Positions 11,397 to 23,337 of a stretch of 64,000 nucleotides of DNA are shown here, piece after piece. The position numbers and the translations under genes were made by a program. This stretch comes from Augochlora pura. Taxonomy: Eukaryota; Arthropoda; Insecta; Hymenoptera; Halictidae. Under the pieces are notes generated by a model. It worked only from the letters and a program-made list of their open reading frames with translations. It was not told the DNA's origin and searched no databases. How positions within the stretch are numbered: position 1 is the stretch's first letter; each line of letters begins with the position of its first letter. Where the stretch lies: the NCBI RefSeq assembly GCF_028453695.1, contig NC_135778.1:7574166-7638165 (forward strand), written 5' to 3'.

Positions 11397-11651
11397 CCTC
11401 TCAGGTACGGCTTTAGGCACCTTTAGGTACCTTTTAGGTAAAAGTTTTTCGCAACTAAATTACGATTTTCTCTTAATATATATTTTTTCCGGATATCTAT
11501 ATATATAGTACTAACAACATATATTCTTTTCTTAATATATTATATATACACACTTTCACTTTAATTGTTTGCTTTAATAAATAATAAAACAATTGAGTGA
11601 AGCACGAGCCATTCGCGAAAGCCACTATAGTGGCGCGTCGTACCTAAGAGG
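11397..11651. mobile_element. TTAA MITE family A, copy 2 (reverse orientation)
   Basis: Flanked by TTAA at 11393-11396 and 11652-11655. Ends are CCTCTCAGGTACG (left) and, reverse-complemented, CCTCTTAGGTACG (right). Read on the minus strand it matches the copy at 12893 along most of its length, including GCCACTATAGTGGC (11621-11634), TTCGCGAATGGCTCGTGCTT and ATATCCGGAAAAAATATATA. The distal end differs, carrying a short TTTAGGTACC/TTTAGGCACC duplication. Noncoding, hence non-autonomous. Confidence 0.88.
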
Positions 11652-11655
11652 TTAA

Positions 11656-12888
11656 ATACTTATTATATATGTGCAAAATATACATAATATCTTACTAGTA
11701 TTTCATTTAATGCGAAAGTAAAAAGTAAATTATTACTTCAAACGTGGCATACGTAATTTCGTTGAGAAAACCGGCGTTTGCAAATATTTGTATTTCTTAA
11801 TGGAACTTGAAATTGTATCGCGTACCTAACAGAAAACTCTGTCGTATTATCGCGTCCCGATTGTCCGGTTACGCCAAGGTTATCCGTGTCCGCGGCGGAA
11901 TAAAATCGAAAAGTCAGGCGCGGGACAAATTCTGACTCATTAACGGTAAGGGAGTACCGTGAGTTGAGTGTCCAGTAATTATGGTGACGGCGAGAGACAG
12001 ACAGCGGTATAATAAATCGCGGTCTGTCAGTACACAATAATGCCGGCGTTATATCGTAGATATTATCGGTATGCCGATGTCTCTTTCCGTCAATCGGCCG
12101 TCCATCGAATACCTCGAACCTGCCGACCTGTACGAGCGCCCCCCCCCATCGGATGAGATTCGCGCGATTCGCCGTAACCTATCCGCCGTCAGCCATATCC
12201 GGCTCGTTAACATTTTTTTAATCGCCACCGTACGCCCCGAAACTCGGCAACGTCTTCACCGTTGCCATACACACACTCTCGCGGCCGGTTCGCGCGTCGA
12301 ATCCGTTTACGGGTCCTTTAGAGCCGGTCGACTCAAAGGGACGCCGTCTTCTTCATTTGTCAACCGCCTCCTTGGCCCTTCTCGATACGCCTTCTATCTA
12401 TTCTACGATAAGAAAGACCCATCACTCCGCCGCGAGCATCCTCCGTTCATCTCGGCCCTCTCTCTATCTCTTCCCTCTCTCTCGTTCGTTTCAATAGCAT
12501 ATTTTCGTAATCGTCGATTTCGAATCTCTGTTTGTAACCGATGGCCTAACACAATAAACTCGAACACGTTGGGAGAATGCCCCTTCCCCCCCCCCCCTTC
12601 CCCTCCCCCCCCCCATTTTAACTGGATCTCTTTTTATCCTTTTATAATAAGTATAATAATATAATAAGTATTTAAAATATATATATTTACAATACGAACA
12701 ATATTTTGTTATTTTGTCTGTTGATTTGGAATCGTTCACTGAAATATTCGAACATTTTCTAAAACGCAACGACTATTTTGGAGATTGGATCAAAGGACTG
12801 GAAGTTTAAGATTTTACAAGAACTAGTTTAATAAATAATGTCGAATGTCTGCACTATGAATATATTGAGTACGTTTTCGATTATGTTA
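11656..12888. other. No supported gene; CpG-rich block with poly-C/T tracts
   Basis: The 197-codon plus-strand frame at 12071-12664 runs through low-complexity serine- and proline-rich sequence made by CT and poly-C runs, with no domain, so I do not call it. Positions 12581-12614 are nearly pure C with a few T. The stretch lies between two inverted copies of one MITE. Confidence 0.4.
12581..12614. repeat. Poly-C tract
   Basis: Two C runs of about ten residues each, separated by TTCCCCT. The minus strand would be G-rich and able to form a quadruplex. Confidence 0.8.
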
Positions 12889-12892
12889 TTAA

Positions 12893-13132
12893 CCTTTTAG
12901 ATACTAGGCGCCACTATAGTGGCTTTCGCGAATGGCTCGTGCTTCACTCAATTGTTTTATTATTTATTAAAGCAAACAATTAAAGTGAAAGCGTGTATAT
13001 ACAATATATTAAGAAAAGAATATATGTTATTAGTACTATATATAGATATCCGGAAAAAATATATATTAAGAGAAAATCGTAATTTAGTTACGAAAAACTT
13101 TATTTGCGCAAAATCCTGCTGTACCTAAAAGG
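12893..13132. mobile_element. TTAA MITE family A, copy 3 (240 bp, intact)
   Basis: TTAA flanks both ends (12889-12892, 13133-13136). The ends share CCTTTTAG, followed by ATAC on the left and GTAC on the right. A perfect GCCACTATAGTGGC palindrome lies at 12910-12923 and a TTTGCGCAAA palindrome at 13103-13112 near the other end. It is the best-preserved family member here and the reference for the empty site used by the nested element at 6704. No coding potential. Confidence 0.9.
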
Positions 13133-13136
13133 TTAA

Positions 13137-14419
13137 GCTAAGTAATTATAGTTTGTTTTATTCGCGAACTTTGGTAACAAGAGAATCAAGTGTTGTTTCG
13201 ATTTAAAAGTGACGCGTGGCATTCATATTTACCATGAATGAAACGTTAGTGCAAAGAATTAATAATTTCAATGGATTGAAAATAATATATCGACATTCTT
13301 ATGTTCATTTAATAATCATTTCTTAATAATCATGTTCATAATAATCATTTCTTAATCCTGAAACGAGTGCATAAAATTCACGGTTCAGTTCACAAGAAAT
13401 TCCTTTTCCCTAACGCAAAATGCGTTCCACCCCGCAAAGAAGTTGCGTCATTTTGAAGAAGCGCCGAATGTGAAAATGGAGTTACTCAATTACGCCGACG
13501 CGTAACGCTTTCGGCTTTCTCCCGTGTACGCGCGTCCTCGCGGCGGTGTTCCCTCAAAGTATCATTAGTCACCATCGTAACATTTTCCTCGGCCCTCGCG
13601 GAGGGACGCCAAACTATTCTACCCGTTTCGTTCACGGTAGAGGGTGGCCAAAGGTGTTTATGGTAATCTCACGAAAATTCCTCGTGGTGCCGCCGAAGGT
13701 GGTCCTCCCCGTGAACCATCATTTTTCAGTTACTAGAGAAACTTTGGTCACACTCGCTAAAGAAAAATTAATCGTCGCGTCACAATACCGTTCCGATCGC
13801 TCGCGTCGTGGCCGTCTAATTCGAAAAGAAAAAACCGAAGTTCAACGTATTCTTAATCCAATGATCGCGTTGAATTCGCCGCAAGTTTACAGCGGATGCT
13901 TCCAGCGCGGCGAATTAGAAGGTACACGATCGACGCTGTGATTCTCGAAGTTTGGTGACTTGCCACGGATAAAGGTCAAAATACTTTCAGCGATATTATT
14001 TAATAGAAATACGTAGACTGATAAGAGGTGCGAGGCAACGCGGAGCAGAGTGCTGGGAACTGATGCGAAAGCGGTGTAACTCGTGAGTAATTGCGTGCGC
14101 GCCGCACGATAATAAATTCGCCGTTAATAGATCGGGCGAAATACGGCGGGAAATAAGATTAATATAAACAGAAGATCGTCAACGAATTGATGATACACGG
14201 GCACCGCTAAGATACTGTTATACTAGGGAACGAAGCTTGACACATTGACAACAATCTGATGGGAGACCACCTTTACTACAGCCGAGGCGTTTATCTCGCC
14301 TGTTATCTCAAAGCTACCACAATTTGTCAGACTGAAGCCGGCTTGGCCGAGCCACGATCTCGATCGAATACATATGTAAGTTTTAACGAACAACTCGAGA
14401 CAATATGATACAAAAAAGA
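13137..14419. other. No gene seen; CpG-rich patch 13400-14200
   Basis: AT-rich, then CpG-rich DNA. The 131-codon frame at 13546-13941 has no recognisable motif. A GTGAGT at 14087 on the plus strand lacks a convincing preceding exon. Confidence 0.35.
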
Positions 14420-14607
14420 AACCATTCAATAAATTAAATAATTTATTTTTGATAAAAATATTATTATAAACTACATTTTAAAAATTTATTTCTACCAAAA
14501 ATAAATTATTCAATTTATTGAATGGTTTTTTATAATAATATTTCATGCAAGTCAAAAATATTATTATAAACTACATTTTAAAAATTTATTTCTGACTTGC
14601 ATGAAGT
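14420..14607. repeat. Two hairpins enclosing the same 40-bp core
   Basis: Hairpin 1 has arms 14420-14450 and 14497-14527 (ACCATTCAATAAATTAAATA and its complement). Hairpin 2 has arms 14540-14554 and 14593-14607 (TTCATGCAAGTCA and TGACTTGCATGAA). Both loops hold an identical 40-base segment, 14454-14493 and 14554-14593, offset by exactly 100 bases. The stems differ in sequence while the loops are identical. Confidence 0.85.
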
Positions 14608-17600
14608 ATTTATTAAATACAAACAAACGATGCAAAGATAGTTCCGGGTTATGTTACAATAATTGTTAGTGGCGTCTCAATGTCGCCAATCGCGTGCAAA
14701 TTCTATACCAACGCGTATTATCTATTTGTGGCTTTAAAAAATATGTTCGAAGCAATTGATGGATAATAAAAGAACGGTCGCGATGGTTCGAATCTAATGC
14801 GCACGATAATTCTATTTCTACGGTCGTATACAGCGATGGATCAAAGTTCTTTTCAAACGTATTTCAATTTACGGGAAGCGAAGTCGAGACGGAGTTAGCG
14901 CTTATTTCTTCGACAAACACCGCCGCATTTTTAGAAACGGTGAAATCTAAGAAAATGTTCGCAGTTTATATGATTTCAATCAGCTTTACAGTTTACTGTG
15001 CGGGATGGTCGTTTCTCGGTTTTTCACGACACTAATCTTATCTTACCGTTTACCGTGTTTTCTTTATTTGAACCTTTACATTACAATTTACGATATTTAC
15101 AGTACAAGTGCGAAGTTCGTTACACAGAACCCTCGAAAATGTCAACCATTGACTGAAATCAGCTAATTGCCACGTTTACAGTCACTGACATTAATTATTC
15201 GAACCTAACAATGTCCTTTGTATTTGTTTTTATGTGTACACATGGGAAAGACTTAAAACATTGCGTTGCTTGTTTTATAAAAATCATTTCTTGCGATTTA
15301 AGAACATATAAATAATTCTTTCCTAACGTGAACATTTAATTTATAACTATATTTCAAGCAAGGAACTATCGTATTTGCTCGTAACCGGTCTTACAGCTCT
15401 TTATGCAAAATAAGTTTTTCAGTTTATTATTGTTTTTCGAACCGTTTAGCGTTATTTATCTCATAAATATTATGTAATAAAAACTTTTATAAATGACAAT
15501 TATGTTTCGATTCAATTTATTTGATTAAAATATGACATTACGGATAAAACATAGTTAATCAAATTCAAATGGACTATGGAAATGGTCGATAAGTACGTAG
15601 GTATAGTCTGTACAATAGTTTCTGGCGAGAGAGAGGGGGCATATGAAAGTTAAACCATCAATCAACAAAATTTATTCTGTGGTCAAGTTCTCTCGGGACA
15701 AAATGGCAGAAAGGACTAAGTAGGAAGTAGAAACCTGCAATACCATGTATGCTTTCATCGCCACCTTTTGGTAGAATGAGAATGCTGTTTGCACAGCAAC
15801 CAATTTAATTATAGGATAAATCTTATTGTCGTATGAAATCATAAACAGATATAAATAAGTAAATTGAACCTTATAGATGAGATGTAAGAATTTTACAACG
15901 TAGATAAAATATATACAATATAGGATGCGAATCTAACATCTTATAGGTTTTTATGGATCACAGTTAACTGCCGTACCGACCAAGAAAATAATGCTGGCTA
16001 GACCGAAAAACTATGTATTCACCGAGATATTGTCGATGGAATTCCCCGGCAACAAGAATGTATAGGTGTGAACGAATGAGTCTTATTTAGGACCGTTACT
16101 CGAAAATTATTGAGAATCTCGACCTTAATGCTGTGCCGGAGAAAGTGCCCACAAAAATCTTCGTATACATCAACCTTTATCTACCTATCTCGATTTTCAC
16201 TAAAATTTTGTATTATTCCACAAACATTTTTTATGATCTCACCTTATTCTTCTGTTTAATGCTGTTATTTTATTTCATACCTATAGCTGTCTTCAACCCT
16301 ACAACAACTTACATGTTAATGAAAAAGCACTTAAACTGTAATCTTGGTTCATTTATCAACGTAAACAATTTTCATATGCGAATAATTATTTACAATTATC
16401 CGTGCACTTCTGCTGCCTTTTGCAGTTCTTTATACTAACAATTGTTTATATCTCTGCTAAATACATACTTCCAAAAATCTTAACGCATAATTTAGATAAT
16501 ATTCAGATCTCATGGTATTTTGGTTGTCACCACGTCGAAATAAATTTCAACCATCGACACGCGCCGAAAGTATTTCCCAACTTTTGTCAACATCTTTACA
16601 GTCTCATAAATAATTACGAGAATTACAGTCCTTTTCTTTCTCTCTGTCCAATACACCATCCTAATTCTTATCTATATGTATATGTACTATGAGGTTCGCG
16701 CGGGATTAACTCGGGTAAGAAGCGATGATGTCTAACGATGGTTCTGCGTTCATGATTTTCGTGTTTCACACGTATGTAGCTACAGACCAAGTTCGCAGAA
16801 AAGCTAATTTGTTACGTAAGTAAGCTAACTTCCTACGTATTAGTAAGAGAATAGTTGCTTCTCTAGAATGAGTCTATCGTTTGCAAAAGTCTATATCCTA
16901 TGACACTTTAAAGCCTAGGAATCTATGAAAATTCAAAGTTGAAACTTTGATCTATGCATAGGACAAAAGGTTTCAAAAACTTGATCGATCATCGTGCCGC
17001 CGGAAGCAAATGCGAAAATGCTTTTACGATTTAATATCAGAGAGATATTATTGCTTCAAACTGAACATTTTAAAGAAACCCCAAAACAACCATAGATGCG
17101 TTCAAATCCATCATATGTTCAACAAATGCGACAGTTTCTATGGACACAATGGTATTGCTAGTTAAACGCAATTAAATCATGGACAATTACCTGCAGATTA
17201 TTATCATCGCTTCTACAATCGTATCATACAAATCGAACGATCTAATATTCTGTCATGCGAAATTTCTAATCGTTGTCAAATGATAACTAAGTCACGTGGA
17301 AATGTGGAAAGATTTGTAAAAGGGTTGATGTAATATTGCTTTATGTTGCTTTAATATTTTTTATCGTCTTTGAAGCTTTTTTATGAGAAAAATAAAGACA
17401 TCGAGAGAAATGAAATTGAATTATTGTTAAATTAAATGTAGTGTTTCGCTATAATAAGACCAAATAAGGAATGTTTAGGACAGTGACTATGTCATGATTG
17501 AAATCGTCTTTCTTATTTAAAGCAGTGCTTTAATTTTTTTTTCCATAGATTTCATGTTCTCGATTGTTCAAAGCAGTTGACAATTCAATTTGTCTTTTTA

Positions 17601-18676
17601 CAGAACAAACAGCGTGACACTTAAGAAAATTTATAATAAGACACTAATCAACATGAAACAATATCTTTTCAATAAGAATAACACAAGAACTATTCGACTA
17701 TATTTTAAAAAACCTGTACTGTATTGATAATTTCACTTTATTATTTAATTTTATATGCAATATATTATATTTGGTGTAATATCATCATGACAGTTCTTGA
17801 AAGTATTTTTCTATACATAATTACTCTTAAATACAGTATACGTTATCATAATAGCTGTAATAAAATATATCTTCCTTTAAATCTCCGTAATGAGTATTTA
17901 ATATCCTCTTTTCTACTTTGACACAAAAAGAAGGCAACTCTATTTCAATAATATTTATTGGCACATTAAGAGATGTAAAAGTTCCGCAACAAAATTTGAT
18001 CAACTCGAATCTTAGTTGATCAGAAATTTACAACACGTTCGAAATAGCATAAGTACTTTAAAATATGTGAGAATTTTTAATTACTTTCTACGGGTTTGCT
18101 CCGGTTGAAGAATCGTTCCGATATAAGAACAAACCGCGATCTTCTCGATAGAAAAAAAAAAATACAAATTCCCATATTACACGAATCGAGCATGCATGCC
18201 ACGACTTCTGAACAGCACTTTCTGTAAATAAGCATTTACATTTATCCACACACAGTCTACACAGGCTAACGTTCACGGTCATTCGTGTTAATACACACAA
18301 GCTATGCTATACCTCGTTCCTAATATTCTGCGGATAATAAAGATTCCTTCTGTACCGCAACGAAACGATCGAAATTCGTGTCGGGATGTCGTTGCATACC
18401 ATGCAAATCGAGGATTAGATTGTGCAAACGCTAGATACAAGTCGTTAGAAAACACTGCGAAACCGTGATACCTAAAAAGAAAATCTCGATCCTTTATTCA
18501 ACGTACGTGGTTCCGATATAAACCGAGAACAGACATTCGAACCTGAAATATATCGAACACCACGGGGTTTTCTGCTATCATTCATTGCCTTCGCTTTCGT
18601 ATGTAAACACGTTGCCGGGAGACGACCGATATAGGATGGAAAATTCACAGATCCCGCGAACATTTCTGCGACTTAC
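14608..18676. other. No gene seen; AT-rich, probably intronic or intergenic
   Basis: Unique-looking AT-rich DNA. Open frames at 16133-16692 are rich in Ile, Tyr, Phe and Asn as expected from base composition and match nothing. I found no convincing splice-bounded exon. Confidence 0.4.
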
Positions 18677-18718
18677 CGCTTTCGACATGACCGCTTTCGA
18701 CATTACCGTCGAAGTCAT
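18677..18718 (-). CDS. Candidate first coding exon, ATG to phase-0 donor (gene unknown)
   Basis: On the minus strand, an ATG in a good context (nine A immediately before it) opens 14 codons, MTSTVMSKAVMSKA, ending exactly at a consensus donor GCG|GTAAGT (18676-18671). Upstream lies about 170 bases of CpG-rich, 5' UTR-like DNA with insect initiator-like TCAGTT and TCAGTG motifs and an in-frame TAG. The exon contains a 15-bp tandem duplication, ATGTCGAAAGCGGTC then ATGTCGAAAGCGGTA, giving MSKAV-MSKA; only the second copy makes a good donor. It lies on the same strand and downstream of the cnc-like exon, so an alternative cnc first exon is possible, but a separate gene cannot be excluded. I do not recognise the peptide. 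Confidence 0.5.
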
Positions 18719-18900
18719 TTTTTTTTTCTCCGATGGGTGATAGAAATAAAATCCAGAGCACTAGGCGAAGTATCACTGTGATCGACGTTCGGAAGGCGCA
18801 CTAGCACACTACGTTTCCACGCCGCGCGGTACGTCACCGTTATTTAAATTCGTCGATGCGCACAGTTTTCACTGAACACTCCGCGGAACTGAAACGTGGA
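18719..18900 (-). promoter_or_regulatory. Putative 5' UTR and core promoter for the 18718 ATG
   Basis: Initiator-like motifs TCAGTT (minus strand, 18892-18887) and TCAGTG (18875-18870) precede a GC-richer leader that runs into the ATG. Composition is clearly different from the AT-rich DNA on either side. No well-spaced TATA box is seen. Confidence 0.35.
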
Positions 18901-21900
18901 GAAGGGTCAACGGCGTACCACGGGCATATGTATAATACTGTGCCGAGGTAGCTCTTCACGCGATGATCACCATCGATCGTCGATTTAACGCGTTCGGATT
19001 CGCAGCGCTGGCGATCAAGTGGCGTCGCCGTCGACGATATAATCAAGAAGAATGACTTTAGCGAGTACGTACACAACGAAGAGGCAACGATTACGACAGA
19101 TTGCTCTGTGCGTGTGAAGAGATAACGACCAACATGGAATAGAGACGGTATTGGAGCCCGTGTTACCCACACCACCGGGCATCGGGAGAATTTCGCCGCG
19201 AGCTAGAGGCGCACGTTTTGCCGCTTTGTCGCGATGCTTTCGCGCCCATTGGTCCTGGCCGAACTTCGAACGATCGTGGAAATCCCGTGTAGAAAAGGAA
19301 ATCGTTGTTCGATATTGTCGCTTGTTCATAGATGTTCTGGGAACGGTGGTAACCGTGCGTACATTTAGTGTAACATATGGCGCCATAACTGCCGTATACA
19401 GCCGCCTCGAGAAGTTAGATAACTCTTTTTGGTCGATAAAAAGTTCATGGATAAGGACAGTCGAAATCGCTACTACGGGGAGGAAAAAGAAACGATGGCA
19501 GTGCGACGATTTATTAGCGGCTGACAATAAAAATTCGATGTAAAATTTCGATCGTGAATGATCGAGGACTCGAGGAGATGCTGCGGACTTACTTTCTGGG
19601 GCGACTGTATACTGTATTAGCACGTGCTTATCAAAGATACGAACAACAGGGCAACTTATGTAATGTAAGAATTCGCTGGTCCCGACTGAATCATAAACAT
19701 TAAAAACGTTAGAAACTTTGCATGGACGGGTGGAGAAATTTTTAGTCAAATAACAGTTGAACGAGAACGGTGTGCACATTTATTTGTGTAACGGATTAGG
19801 CGAATAAGCGTTCATGCGCTTTAACCTACCTTATTTGATAATTTGAATCTAACACCTTGAATTAACACTTTGTAACGATTTAAATCACAGGTTGGCAAAT
19901 ATAAAGAAATATTTTTGATTTCAAGTCAAACGTTGTTGCTGATCGTGTTAAGGAGACGGATACAAATTGTTTATGATAGAAAATAAATCGATTTACTTTT
20001 TCCAGTGTTATACATTTAAATCCTCTTAGAGGATCGTAGTGAACTGTTTCTGATTATTGGCATGCGCTGCTATTCGTTTTCCCGACCGCATGCATGCGTC
20101 AAGCGTAATTACCGCAATACCGAACAACCGCATAATTACATTAAACATTAATCATTTCTAGAAAATGACTGCAATCGCCCTTGTATGTCTATATGTTTTT
20201 TAATCTTTGCATCATTTGTAGTACTATGTAAACGAATCGTTTAATATAATTGTTTGTCGAAATGATTCAAAGATTAATGTACTCACAATAATTCTTCATG
20301 GTAAAATACAATTAAAAATCTCCGAAATCTACTTCTTCAGATAAATACTACTCTTAAGAATTTTTATCAGCACAGTTATTCTAATTTAGGTACCTATAAA
20401 TGTTTTCTCTCATCGTTATGTTATCTAACATTTTTCTATTTAAGCAATGAACAAATAATTATGATTAATGAACGAACGGTGAGTATACGAACGTGTTGTT
20501 TATCACTCACAAATACGCGTAACACATTTCCTTTATGTAATCCATAAGCTGTTACGCTGAACAATTAAATTTTGACATAAAACGATTTTTCTCAGAATTT
20601 GTCGAATTTTTTTCAATGATTTTTGCAACTCGATAACGAAACGTAAAACCGCATTTGGACTTGATTTTTACGCATGACAAACAACACAAATAATACAGTG
20701 AAGATATGCCGCATCGTGGGCAATTATTTATCGTCCGAAAAGATGTCAAATGAAGTTATTTGCAAGCGTGGATGGGTACAATGTTATCAGTGATTGGTAT
20801 TAAGCGAAATGTATCAGTAAATGGCAAAAGCGATATCCACTGTATCAACTGATCCAATGAGTCACCGAGTAAGGAAACGTATCCTATTCGAGAGTGCGAC
20901 TATACTAAGTTATCGGTAAACGGAGAATCCATCGACGAAACTATCCATCGGCGAAATGAAATTTCAAAGAGAACTTATTGCGCTTAGTTTTGGAACAATA
21001 CTTTATGATTACAAATAGTTACACGTCAAATTTGTTACTCCGGTTTCTCGTATAGCTCAACAAATGTCAGAATAGAACGGATTAATAAAACAGATACCGA
21101 ACGTGAAAGTATTCGACGGATCTAATAAATACAAAATACATTCGGTGCACCAGTTTATTGCTGAAACTGCGTAGGTTCAGCTCGCGAAGGTTACAAGAAC
21201 ATTACACTCGCAGAAACGGACGTTACAAAGCGAAGAATGTAGTTATTTTTACAAAGGTGTTGTGACTGGTTTTAATCTGGCTAACCTTGGCTCTGAGATC
21301 TTGTCGAAATACTTTCTCCAAACAATTTGAGCATGTCGAAAAGCTATTAGCATTCGATAATTTTCAATGACTTTACGGGCCGACGCTCATATTGTAACGC
21401 CAAAACAATGCCTTGTACTTTGGAACTATCTAGTTTCACGAGGGAACCGTACCGTGTCTTATGAACAGGTTTCAGCAAAATTTTTGATTCTAATAATAGT
21501 CGAAGTTTTAATCTTTTAGCAACGATGGACTCCGCGAAAATGCTACATTAAATTGCATTCGCTAGAAGTTCGATAAAACCGCTTCACAGTAATGTAAAAA
21601 TGACGAGGCTGAAAATGATTACTTGGAAAAATTATGCAATTCATCCGCACAGTAAAAGTGGTCATAGTTCGTTAAAAAAAAGAAACGTTAAAAAGAAGAA
21701 ATGAGGAAAAAATGGTAGCAAATGAGTTAATACGTATAATGATTTAAATTTGTAACGATTTCAAATCAGTTCACCTATACCAACGAAATGAAGCAAAGCT
21801 TTTAATCACATGCATTCAAATGATCGCATTTTCTCCTATTGTTTATTTTTTAATTTATGCTCCCTGATCTTCATTCATCTATGGCATGTCCACATTTCCA

Positions 21901-22978
21901 AAATACAAGAAATCACGTGTATCGATTAAAATCGCGGTGCATTGATCATGAAAAAAATTTCGCTGAAAAAACGTGATTAGATCCAGAAAAACAAATTTTG
22001 TAATAAACTAAACTTTGTTTGAAGTCTTCAAGGTCGCTTAAATCCTTTGGTAAAACTGTTTCGTTGTGTTCTCCGCGTATTAGAAATTGGAACCACATGC
22101 AAACATGTGATAAGTTATTATTTTTTATGTTTAAAATCACATTAAGATCATAACTTGTTAAATCCGCCTTGACCTTGACTATTATGCAACAATTATAAAA
22201 GAATGCTTTCATTAAAAATGAAAACAAAACATCGATGACCTTGATATCTCGAGTAATTCAACCGCGCGAAAAATATTTTATTTATCATAGCATTTTCCTT
22301 TTTGAATCTAATCATGTTTTCCTCAAACGTACTTCTCTGCTATCAGTGATTATCTACATATTTAAGGTACACACAAGACTGCTGACACACCTGGTACTAT
22401 CCGGTTCGGCAGATAATGAGATGTAAAACATGTGATGCAATTAATAATAATTTAAGCGAATACTTATGCTTTTCGTTTGTTTTTTTTTTTCAAACATTTG
22501 ACATTACTGCACAGAATTATTTGATGTTTCGTCTAAGAAAAGTCGTCGCGAACTATGCGGAGTAGAAGAATTGTTCTAAACACACGTTTCTCTAGGTATC
22601 ATGCAAAGTGAATCATCGTGTAATCAGGTACTGACAAGTTGTAATTACTATGATTACAGGATTTGCTACATTGTCAAGCCGTACGGTTATACTTTCCACG
22701 TGACAAGTCATTTGATTGCTTTCCATCTTCATCTCAAACACGAAATATACAAAGTAATTCTTGTTAAGAATTAACAAAACGAAGTTCGCAATATGCATAG
22801 CTGTGCTATAGATAAATGAATTATTATATTCTCAACCCGACAGCAAAATAATAGTATCGTCTAATAATAGTTGATTCATTAGCTTAATTCACTGAAATTC
22901 TCAAAATAATTGCAGATAAATGAAATTTTACATTATTAATTAACTATGCAACAACCAAATTATTACTACCGATAATAA
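18901..22978. other. No supported gene; CpG-rich 18900-19600, AT-rich after
   Basis: The 254-codon minus-strand frame at 19015-19779 is the longest in the window but has no domain or biased codon pattern, and overlaps the putative promoter region. A minus-strand donor GAAA|GTAAGT lies at 19592-19587, preceded about 100 bases upstream by an initiator-like TCAGTC, so a noncoding 5' exon (about 19593-19690) is possible. From 19800 to 22978 I see only AT-rich DNA. Confidence 0.35.
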
Positions 22979-23337
22979 GACTGCGGATTTTTATGCAAAA
23001 TAAAAGTTCTTCGATTCAACTGCAAGAAACAGAAGCCAAATAATACAATATATTCCTCCGGTTAATAATTTTAACAAATTAAGGAAAATGTACGAAGGCT
23101 GTAATATTTTCATTGTTTAATATCTTTCGTAGTCAATTTGATCAAGAATACATAAAATTTGGAGTCTAACGATAATATTATCACAAGACAGATCTATACA
23201 CTGTAAAATACGTTTCTAACAAAAACTGTGATAACACGATAGAACTTTATGAATTATTAAAAGAAATATACTTTTTTCTTTTATTTCTGTTTCTGCTAAT
23301 TAACTTAGATATGTATTTTACATAAAAATCCACACTC
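22979..23337. mobile_element. GACTGCGG-ended repeat element (family E), copy 1
   Basis: The left end GACTGCGGATTTTTATGCAA is matched by the inverted right end, which reverse-complemented reads GAGTGTGGATTTTTATGTAA. Both arms go on to share CAGAAACAGAA-like sequence. Single ends of the same family occur at 30767, 31952 and 32366, and a second pair at 37562-37726. The interior is AT-rich and noncoding. A target duplication is not clear. Confidence 0.65.

Noticed and set aside
12071..12664. 197-codon plus-strand open frame
   Set aside because: Low-complexity Ser/Pro segments come from CT and poly-C runs; no domain and no splice or promoter support.
16133..16692. Plus-strand frames with apparent membrane segments
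   Set aside because: Phe/Tyr/Ile/Leu richness follows from AT-rich composition; no family signature.
19015..19779. 254-codon minus-strand open frame, the longest in the window
   Set aside because: No recognisable domain, mixed composition, and it runs across a donor-like site at 19592 and promoter-like DNA. Long frames are expected by chance in CpG-rich patches.
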